From Bryobacteraceae bacterium (GTDB lineage: Bacteria; Acidobacteriota; Terriglobia; Bryobacterales; Bryobacteraceae), in contig JAICJH010000042.1 of assembly GCA_025928545.1 (NCBI GenBank), forward strand, positions 1-59,696: DNA of 59,696 bases, given 5' to 3'. Below are positions 53,058 through 59,696 of this stretch, piece after piece. A program made the position numbers and the translations under genes. The notes below the pieces were generated by a model, which searched no databases, was not told the origin of the DNA, and worked only from the letters and a program-made list of their open reading frames with translations. The first letter of the stretch is position 1, and every line of letters starts with the position of its first letter.

Positions 53058-54857
53058 CTAAGGGGCAGTACACGCGTAGCTGGTTGCCTGGGTGGGATCG
53101 CCCGCGCCATTATAACGCGGATATTGCGGATAGCGGCAGAGCGGGCGCGAGGAGTGCACGGTATAGGGCGGAGCGGTGTCCATGTCGGTTTCGACCACCA
53201 GTTCGGCCGGGGCCTTGTTGTTTTCCACCCAGTCGATCAACATCTGCGGCATGTCCTTGTAATGTGGAATCGCTTTTCCGCCGGCACTCGTGCCTGTGCT
53301 GCCGTGCCACAAGTTGGGCTCGACGTAATAACGCGCAGCCGCGTCGATAGTTTTTTGGCCGTGCCGCGAGACAAGTTTTTCGTAGAAGCGCATCTGAGCA
53401 CGGGGATTGGCGAGGTAGTCGGACGCCGCGCCAACGATCAGGACTTTGCCGTTGCGCTTCAGGAATCCCGACCAATCGGCGGGCGCGTCGAAATCCTTCG
53501 AGAACTCCTGAACCTTGTCCTTCGATTGAGCGAGGTCCAGCGTCAGGAGATTAGCGGCCTGACTGCCACCGAGCCGTCCGCGAGTGGCTGCGGCAGGCCA
53601 GTTGCCGGCATAACTGTTGAAGTCCTTCACATCGGGCTGAGTGCCGGAGAGCATCCACTGCATGAAGCCTTCGAGGCCGGTGCCCCAGCCGGGAAAGTCC
53701 GTTTCGCCGTTACTGAGGGGATAAGGAAATTTGAGCGAGGCATGGAAGGAATTCGCAACCGCCATCTGTGCATCGGAAAGGCAGTCGTTCCCGGTATCGG
53801 CACCGCCCGCACAGCGGATGTGCGCCAGCGGATCTTTCGTGATCGCCGGGTCGAGGAGTTTGTTGCAGGCGACGTAGTTGTTGATGACGCCGTCGGCCAA
53901 ACCGTCGAGCGAGTCGCAGAGGCGCACGGTTTCGTTGCGAACGGCGAGAGCCTTGGCCGGCGGAATCCAGGCACCCGGCGGAAGTTGACTGATGCCGTGC
54001 ATTACAGCCGAGATTGCAATACCGGACGAGTACACGACGGGCACGTATGCGACCGCGCCATCATAATCCCGCGGCCAGCGGCTGATCGCTTCGAGAGCCT
54101 CTCGGCCGCCCTCCGACTCGCCGCCGAAATAATTTACTTTGGGTCGCTCGCCATACATGAGCTGGAAAACCTGCATGACGGTGTCATGGGTTTTCTTGAG
54201 CTGTTCATAGGCGTAGTTCTTCCAGGACTCTTCGTTGAGAACCCACGCGTTTGCCGCCGCTACCGCGGCCGGGTCAACGGGACCGCGGCCAAAGCCACGC
54301 CCTCCGGACGCTGCGGCCACACCGGCGTTGCCCTGCGCGCCGGAACCACCACGGCCGCCACGTCCCGCGCCCACCCCTGCCTGGTGCCCGGAATCGCTGC
54401 CGTACATCGCGTAGCCTTTGGAGATGGGCAGTACGGCGTCAGGAGAATAAGCGCCGTTGGCCGGAAAGTTGCCGCGCCCCGCGGCCAGACCGCCTGGAAT
54501 ACTTCCATCGAGTGATGAACCTCCAACCTGCCAGGCCTTTCGATTCCAGGCTGTGGGAATGGCGACGGCGAAAAGGATGTTGGGCGCGGAGGAGTCGATC
54601 GGCGCGATCGATCCGGAGATGTAACAGTATTCGGGTATCGGACTTCCCGGACGATTGGGCGGGACCGACGCCGCGTTCAGAACCGCCGTGGTCAAAGTCG
54701 CCCCGCGCGTCGGCAGACCGATCGATTTGGCGTCAATCGTCCTGCCTGCCATGGATGCGCAATCGATCTTCGGCTTTATCGAAGAGGTTTCCGCCGCGGT
54801 TGCGAGCCCCGCGGCAAACGCGGACGCAACAAGTATGCGACAGCCGGCCGTGGTCAT
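53058..54857 (-). CDS. tannase/feruloyl-esterase-family protein with Gly/Arg-rich insert
   Basis: 599 residues from ATG 54857, which shares a base with the relic stop of the upstream TBDR pseudogene (TGATG). Signal peptide (ILVASAFAAGLATAA). Landmarks: YGSDSGHQ, the nucleophile elbow FGGESEGGREAL (Ser in GESEGG rather than the usual GCSTGG), VGAASDYLA (Asp) and PNLWHGSTG (His). It cleaves aromatic esters such as gallate or ferulate from plant polymers. Between YGSDSGHQ and the nucleophile lies a loop of about 35 residues rich in Gly and Arg (GRGGRGGSG, GGRGFGRGP). Confidence 0.9.
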   Translation of the reverse strand: MTTAGCRILVASAFAAGLATAAETSSIKPKIDCASMAGRTIDAKSIGLPTRGATLTTAVLNAASVPPNRPGSPIPEYCYISGSIAPIDSSAPNILFAVAIPTAWNRKAWQVGGSSLDGSIPGGLAAGRGNFPANGAYSPDAVLPISKGYAMYGSDSGHQAGVGAGRGGRGGSGAQGNAGVAAASGGRGFGRGPVDPAAVAAANAWVLNEESWKNYAYEQLKKTHDTVMQVFQLMYGERPKVNYFGGESEGGREALEAISRWPRDYDGAVAYVPVVYSSGIAISAVMHGISQLPPGAWIPPAKALAVRNETVRLCDSLDGLADGVINNYVACNKLLDPAITKDPLAHIRCAGGADTGNDCLSDAQMAVANSFHASLKFPYPLSNGETDFPGWGTGLEGFMQWMLSGTQPDVKDFNSYAGNWPAAATRGRLGGSQAANLLTLDLAQSKDKVQEFSKDFDAPADWSGFLKRNGKVLIVGAASDYLANPRAQMRFYEKLVSRHGQKTIDAAARYYVEPNLWHGSTGTSAGGKAIPHYKDMPQMLIDWVENNKAPAELVVETDMDTAPPYTVHSSRPLCRYPQYPRYNGAGDPTQATSYACTAP

Positions 54858-55313
54858 CAAAATTGCAGCCCTGCTCCGAGTTCAGTCATGCGGGAAGTCG
54901 CTACGCTGTGTCAGGACCTGGGTCCCGAATTGGGCGCTGGTCAGGGTGGTGCCCGACATCCCGGAGGTGACTACTTCCCGGGTGATGGCACCCGCGGATA
55001 ACTTAAAATCCGCCTGAACGCGCTCACCGGCGCGCACATCGACCTTCGCCTGGATGGAGCGCTCGAAACCCTGATGCGAGGCAGTGATCGAATACGTTCC
55101 GGTGGGAACCAGAGGAATCGTGTAGATTCCCGCGGTGGTGGTGATCGCCGGATAAATGACGTTGGTATTGAGGTTTTTTGCCTCTACCCTTGCGGCCGGC
55201 AACATCGACCCCTGAGAGTCGGTGACGGATCCGGTAATTGTGGCGCGGCTATCCTGGGCGAGCAACGCCGTCGAACCGACGAGCGCGGCAAGAATGATCA
55301 GGAAACTTTTCAT
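54857..55313 (-). pseudogene. TonB-dependent receptor with internal deletion
   Basis: Starts as an Oar-like TBDR: signal peptide (FLIILAALVGSTALLAQ), carboxypeptidase-regulatory-like domain (ITGSVTDSQGSMLPAARVEA) and the beginning of the plug (VTSGMSGTTLTSAQFG). It then ends after 143 residues. In a shifted frame the last bases read MTELGAGLQF plus stop, a typical barrel C-terminus, whose TGA overlaps the tannase ATG. This means roughly the whole plug and barrel have been deleted out of frame, leaving the two ends. The N-terminal fragment may still be expressed. Confidence 0.75.
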
Positions 55314-55332
55314 CGGTATTAATACCCCGGTC

Positions 55333-58300
55333 TCAGAAGCGGAATCTCAGCGATACGGCTCCATGGCGAGCCTGATTCTGCGCGGTGGTGATTACACCGA
55401 AATTCGCGTTGGTCTGCGCGCCCGTGGCGTAGTTATAAGTCAGAGCCGTGCTGGGATTGCCCGGATTGAAATGGTTGAAGGTGTTAAACGTTTCCATCCG
55501 GATCTCCAGCGAACGGCTTTCCTTACCCAGGGCGAACTGTTTGGACAGGCTGAGATCCCAACTTTCGATGCCGGGTCCGTACGTCAGGGTAGGCGGCGTG
55601 TTGCCGATCCCGAGGGAGGTCGCGGAGGGAAGGACAAAGCCGGGGCCGGTACTGAGGGCCTTGCCGGCGTTGAACGGATACCAGAGACGAGGGTCGGCAT
55701 TCGAACCGTTCGAAGCAGGTGTTGCGCCAGCCGGCAGCCACAGATCGCCGTTCATCTGACAACGGAACGGGATTGTGACTCCACTGGCCGGTGTGCCTGT
55801 CCAGTAGTTGCCTAGATTGGCGGGGACGTTGCTTGCGGAACAACCGACGGTGAGGGGCGAACCGTTGTAGTACGAGCCAACGCCGTTCAGTTTCCAGCCA
55901 TCGAGGATTTCGGAGACAACAGGATTCTTCCAGAGTCGGCTCGCGCTCGGCAGGGTGTAGCCGAAGTTCAGGTTGACGACCTGCGGACGATTACCGGGCG
56001 CGACGTTTTTCGTCAATTCATCGGGAAGAAATTGCTGCGGCGAAAAGATAATCGTCTTCGACCAGGTATAGTTTGTGCCCATCTGGAAACGCTTGCCGAA
56101 CCGTTTGTTGATCTGCACCTGGAGGGCGTTGTAATTCGATTCGCCTTTACTGGTGAACTGATTGATGGTGCCGTAGCCGGCATATCCGCCCGCCAGTGCG
56201 CGGATCAAATTGGCGTTGTACAGGCCGCCGGTCGCGTTGGTCGGATCCTTGTATCTGGCGTTGACGCCGTTCGTGGGATTCCAGGTCGTATACGGCGCAA
56301 CCGCGTTGATGTCATTCAGATTCATGCCGAACTGATGATGCGCCACATTGGCCGTGTAGGCGGCATCCAGAATGAAACCTCTGCCAAGACTTCGCTGCAG
56401 CCCGAGACTCCAGCTATACGTGGCCGGATTGGGATAAGAGGGGGAGCCGGTCAGAACGTTTTGCGGCGCAAGGACCCCGGGAGTGGAGAGAAGAGTGCTG
56501 AAAGTGGAATTAAAGACCTGGGGCGCGAGATAGGCGGGCGGCGCCTGTGCCAGAGTACCAGCCACTTGATTCGTATACGGGCGTCCGTACACGATGCCGA
56601 AGCCTCCGCGAAGCGCAGTCTTGCCATCCCCGAAAACATCCAGCGCAAAGCCGATATGCGGGCCAACGCCTACACCAGGCCACTTGAAAAAGCTGCCCTG
56701 ATACTGGACCATGCCCGAATATGGATTTCCGCCGGACGGATAGGAAGCCGGATCAATCGATCCCGCGCGCGCGAAGGGGTAGGTGGTATTGGTGACGGGG
56801 TTGAGAGCTACCTTGGTTCCGTTGACCAGCGCCGGGTAGAGAAGCTGCCCCGCCTTCGCGCTGCTGTAGGCGGAAGGGCTGAATACTCCGAATATCGTTC
56901 CATCGGCCCCGACCGGGCCTGGGAGCTGGAATCTGACGCCAAGATCGAGGGTGAGTCTCCTCGAGACGCGCCACGAATCCTGGGCAAACCATTCATATTG
57001 GTTGTACGCCGAAAAGTAGCTGATGCGGGAACTATCCTGCTGCGCGGACTGCACGGTGCCAACCAGGAGATTCGAAAATCCGTAGCCAGTGTCGTTGGCA
57101 TTGGCGAGATCGGAACCGAACCAGAATTGGCCCATGCTCGCCGCCGAACTCGCCGTGCCAGGCGCGCCGAGACTCACACGTTCGAAGTAGAAGCCGAACT
57201 TGAACTGGTGCCGTCCTCTCTTCCACGAAATATTGTTGGTGACGTTGTGGAAGGTGTCATAGGAGAAAAATGGCCAGTAGGTTCCCCAGCCGAAGGAGGG
57301 AGGGTTGACAACAGCCTGACCTGGCGATTGCGCGCCGCTGGTTGCGAAACTCAGGTTCGGGATCAGATTGTTGACATTGGCGTCCGGAAACAGGCTGGGT
57401 AAAGTCACTGTCTGACCGGCGGCATTTTTCAAAGCGGGAAGGTGGTCGGCGGCATATCGATCGCTGTCTAATGCACCGCCCAGCTGAACGCCGCGGTTGA
57501 TGCCCCATGTGAGCTCATTCACCAGATTCGGAGAGAAGGTGTGAACGAGAGTCTGCGCGAGTCCCCATGATCTGGAATCGAAATAACTGGACAACTGCCC
57601 CCAGCCCGCCCCGGTGGGCCCGACCGTGGTTCCGTAACCTTCGTTGCCGGAATAATCGTGAATAAAGCGCGTGTAAGCGGCAGTGTTTTTGCCGATGGAA
57701 TAATCCACGCGAAGAATGCGATTGTCGCGCGGATTCGACTGCGTGCCCTGATTTGTAAAGTTGTATTGCCGCAGCCCGGTGGGGTCAGTGGCATTCGGAG
57801 TCGGGAATAAATTCATCAGCGCATAGCCCTGCTGGCTGATCCTGTTTGCGGGAATAATGTTACCGGAAAACTGTTTGCCGGTTGACGGGTCGAGGATGGG
57901 AATCAGAACGCCTGTGGACGTGAAGGTCTGCGAAAAATCGCCTCCCCGCTCGAGGGTCGTCGGCATGGTGAATTTCGCCAGGGCGTTGGTGTTGATGTTG
58001 TGAAGATAGTCTTCGGAGTAAAAGAAAAACAGCTTCGTGCGGCTCTTATTGAAGCCGGTCTTCGGAATCAGAACAGGACCGCCGAGAGTTCCGCCCGCGT
58101 TCTGGTAGCGGTACCTCGGCTTCGCCTGAGAAAGAGCGTTGTTGAACCATTCGTTGGCGTTGAACTCTTCATTTCTCATGTAGTCGTAGGCGGTGCCGTG
58201 GAACTGGCTGGTGCCATTCTTGATCGTCACGTTTACCACGCCGCCGTTGCGCGAGCCGAATTCCGCAGAGTAGTTTCCGACCATCACCTGCATCTCGCCG

Positions 58301-58962
58301 ATCGCGTCAACGCTGGGCGCGGCATAACCACCGGTCTGGGTGGTTCCGCTGAGCCAGTTTCCGATACCGTCGACTGTCGCCATGACCTGGCCCTGCTGGC
58401 CGCCGTTCAGCGCGGGCGCTCCGTTCGAGTTCGCGCCCCGGGTGTCATTGCTCTGCACCTGCTGTGCTCCCGGGAGGGATCGCATGATATCGAGATAGTT
58501 GCGCCCGCGGCTGGGGGTATCTTCGATCTGCGTGGTGTTGACTGTGACGGAGCGGTCGGAACTGTCCGTGGCAACGTGGACCACATCCGCGCTTACTTCC
58601 ACTGACGTGCCGACGTCTCCGATCTGTAGTCTCAGGGCATGGACATCCACCTTTTCGTGCGTGGTCACGTTGATGCCGTTCTGAATGAAATTCTTGAAGC
58701 CAGGCTGGGTGATGCTCAGATCGTAGTTGCCTGGCACGAGGTCGGGAAAAATGAACGAGCCTTCGCCGTCAGACTTGAAGATGCGGACGAGCTTCGTGAG
58801 CTCGTTGGTGAGCTGGACGGTGGCGCCGACGACGCTGGCGCCGCTCGAATCCACAACCGCGCCGGCGATCTGCCCTGTGACCGTCTGGGCGCGACCTTCA
58901 GTGATGCATCCGAAAAAGACAATCGCAGCCAACGGCAGAACAAGCGATACAAAGCGTTTCAT
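55333..58962 (-). CDS. TonB-dependent receptor, Oar-like
   Basis: 1209 residues from ATG 58962, GGGAG 8 bases upstream (the frame opens at 59019, but without a signal sequence). Signal peptide (FVSLVLPLAAIVFFGC), carboxypeptidase-regulatory domain (IAGAVVDSSGASVVGATVQL), a plug with DTPSRGRNYLDIMRSLPG, and a barrel ending ARHGAVSLRFRF. Its C-terminus is very close to that of the receptor cut by the right edge (30 of 35 residues in one compared stretch), so they are tandem duplicates. It probably feeds substrates of the downstream esterases; the substrate is unknown. Confidence 0.94.
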   Translation of the reverse strand: MKRFVSLVLPLAAIVFFGCITEGRAQTVTGQIAGAVVDSSGASVVGATVQLTNELTKLVRIFKSDGEGSFIFPDLVPGNYDLSITQPGFKNFIQNGINVTTHEKVDVHALRLQIGDVGTSVEVSADVVHVATDSSDRSVTVNTTQIEDTPSRGRNYLDIMRSLPGAQQVQSNDTRGANSNGAPALNGGQQGQVMATVDGIGNWLSGTTQTGGYAAPSVDAIGEMQVMVGNYSAEFGSRNGGVVNVTIKNGTSQFHGTAYDYMRNEEFNANEWFNNALSQAKPRYRYQNAGGTLGGPVLIPKTGFNKSRTKLFFFYSEDYLHNINTNALAKFTMPTTLERGGDFSQTFTSTGVLIPILDPSTGKQFSGNIIPANRISQQGYALMNLFPTPNATDPTGLRQYNFTNQGTQSNPRDNRILRVDYSIGKNTAAYTRFIHDYSGNEGYGTTVGPTGAGWGQLSSYFDSRSWGLAQTLVHTFSPNLVNELTWGINRGVQLGGALDSDRYAADHLPALKNAAGQTVTLPSLFPDANVNNLIPNLSFATSGAQSPGQAVVNPPSFGWGTYWPFFSYDTFHNVTNNISWKRGRHQFKFGFYFERVSLGAPGTASSAASMGQFWFGSDLANANDTGYGFSNLLVGTVQSAQQDSSRISYFSAYNQYEWFAQDSWRVSRRLTLDLGVRFQLPGPVGADGTIFGVFSPSAYSSAKAGQLLYPALVNGTKVALNPVTNTTYPFARAGSIDPASYPSGGNPYSGMVQYQGSFFKWPGVGVGPHIGFALDVFGDGKTALRGGFGIVYGRPYTNQVAGTLAQAPPAYLAPQVFNSTFSTLLSTPGVLAPQNVLTGSPSYPNPATYSWSLGLQRSLGRGFILDAAYTANVAHHQFGMNLNDINAVAPYTTWNPTNGVNARYKDPTNATGGLYNANLIRALAGGYAGYGTINQFTSKGESNYNALQVQINKRFGKRFQMGTNYTWSKTIIFSPQQFLPDELTKNVAPGNRPQVVNLNFGYTLPSASRLWKNPVVSEILDGWKLNGVGSYYNGSPLTVGCSASNVPANLGNYWTGTPASGVTIPFRCQMNGDLWLPAGATPASNGSNADPRLWYPFNAGKALSTGPGFVLPSATSLGIGNTPPTLTYGPGIESWDLSLSKQFALGKESRSLEIRMETFNTFNHFNPGNPSTALTYNYATGAQTNANFGVITTAQNQARHGAVSLRFRF

Positions 58963-59008
58963 AGATTTTTCTCCCTGCAGAGGCATGGTGGACGGCGTTG
59001 AACAAACC

Positions 59009-59025
59009 TCTTCTTGCACAGAAGA
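59009..59025. promoter_or_regulatory. palindrome upstream of the TBDR at 55.3-59.0 kb
   Basis: TCTTCT-tgcac-AGAAGA, perfect 6-bp arms, centred 55 bases before the ATG at 58962. It could be an operator or a leader hairpin. The 143-base gap holds no gene. Confidence 0.4.
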
Positions 59026-59105
59026 ACGTTTGACCGCGGAAATCGGGACATGACTTTCAAACGAGGACTCCGAGCGACAGCCTGGATTCTCCCCCCCAAA
59101 CTGAG

Positions 59106-59696
59106 CTAGAAACGCAGCCGAAGTGAGAGCGACCCGTGCCGCGCCTGATTCTGAGCGGTCGTGATGGCCCCGAAACTCGCGTTGGTCTGAGCACCGGTCG
59201 CGAAGTTGTAGGTGAGCGACGTATTCGGATTGCCGGGGTTGAAATGGTTTAGCGTGTTAAAGGTTTCCACCCGCAGCTGCAAAACGCGCGTCTCTTTACC
59301 GAGCCGGAATTCCTTATAGAGGCTCAGATCCCAGTTATCGAAGCCGGGGCCGTAAGTCAGCGTTGGAGGAGTGTTTCCAATCCCAAGCGAAGTGGCCGAT
59401 GGCAGGACGAAGCCCGGGTTCGTGCTCAATGCCCCGCCCGCGTTGAACGGATACCACAGCCGCTTGTCCACGGACGATCCGTTGGAAGCGGGCGTGGCTC
59501 CATCGGGCAGCCACACATTGCCGTTCATCTGGCAGCGGAACGGAATCGCGATACCGCTCGCCGGAGTTCCGGTCCAGTAGTTGCCAAGATTCGCCGGAAC
59601 ACTGGAAGCGGCGCAACCAACCGTCATCGGAGTGCCGTTGTAAAACGAGGCAACGCCGTTCAGGTTCCAGCCATCCAGAACCTGCGAGACAATTAC
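59106..59696 (-). CDS. TonB-dependent receptor, C-terminal part (continues past right edge)
   Basis: The last 196 residues of an Oar-like receptor whose 5' part lies outside the window. The frame is open to the edge (VIVSQVLDGWNLNGVASFYN first). Ends with ARHGSLSLRLRF and TAG at 59106. It is closely related to the receptor immediately downstream: shared YWTGTPASG, PFRCQMNG, SLGIGNTPPTLTYGPG and FNHFNPGNP motifs at the same spacing. Confidence 0.92.
   Translation of the reverse strand, partial: VIVSQVLDGWNLNGVASFYNGTPMTVGCAASSVPANLGNYWTGTPASGIAIPFRCQMNGNVWLPDGATPASNGSSVDKRLWYPFNAGGALSTNPGFVLPSATSLGIGNTPPTLTYGPGFDNWDLSLYKEFRLGKETRVLQLRVETFNTLNHFNPGNPNTSLTYNFATGAQTNASFGAITTAQNQARHGSLSLRLRF

Noticed and set aside
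53028..54515. 495-codon plus-strand frame opposite the tannase gene
   Set aside because: Opposite a complete esterase with signal peptide and catalytic motifs.

Overview
The window looks like chromosome of a GC-rich Acidobacteriota, most plausibly a Solibacteres/Bryobacterales relative. The reasons are the tandem Ser/Thr kinases with TolB-like propellers, very large TonB-dependent receptors (TBDRs) with an N-terminal carboxypeptidase-regulatory-like domain, and two proteins carrying the C-terminal-type domain first described from Solibacter (TIGR03437-like). No rRNA, tRNA, CRISPR array, prophage or intact insertion sequence was seen. Both ends cut genes: a kinase at the left edge and a TBDR at the right edge.

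Layout. 1-5.2 kb: two tandem kinase/propeller receptors. 5.3-10.8 kb: a compact cyanophycin operon, cphA - isoaspartyl dipeptidase - cyanophycinase - second cyanophycinase, closed by a strong hairpin. 10.9-21.7 kb: a carbohydrate-uptake regulon, with two TBDRs on the minus strand, a LysR regulator, an ExuT-like MFS carrier and a tagaturonate-epimerase-like enzyme. The two TBDR promoters carry matching 23-bp palindromes in the same register, and the second also overlaps the lysR promoter. 21.8-26.4 kb: sugar and central metabolism (rhamnulokinase, Nudix, GlcNAc-kinase-like, VOC, phosphoglycerate kinase). 26.4-29.97 kb: a small secreted protein, an OmpR/HK pair and a GH16 relative that has lost both catalytic glutamates. 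29.9-34 kb: surface-glycan style genes (membrane glycosyltransferase, methyltransferase, beta-helix protein).

34-41.5 kb: mostly housekeeping and small operons. These are a UvrC-like half protein, ribosomal protein L28, a GNAT acetyltransferase, a PHP-type phosphatase operon with two small coiled-coil/membrane proteins, RecX, an NHL-repeat secreted protein and a parvulin. 41.5-47.7 kb: addB-addA-clpS, a helicase-nuclease recombination operon. 48-51.4 kb: secreted proteins of unknown role, including a three-domain TIGR03437/PEBP/YHYH fusion, flanked by two decayed copies of the same short sequence. 51.7-59.7 kb: a minus-strand esterase/receptor island with two near-duplicate TBDRs, an internally deleted TBDR pseudogene, a tannase/feruloyl-esterase-like protein and an SGNH hydrolase.

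The most distinctive signals are the LysR operator pair centred about 65 bases upstream of two TBDR promoters, the four-gene cyanophycin make-and-recycle operon with paired hydrolases, a histidine kinase that appears to need a CTG start, the dead GH16 next to it, and matched Gly/Arg-rich inserts in two adjacent secreted esterases.
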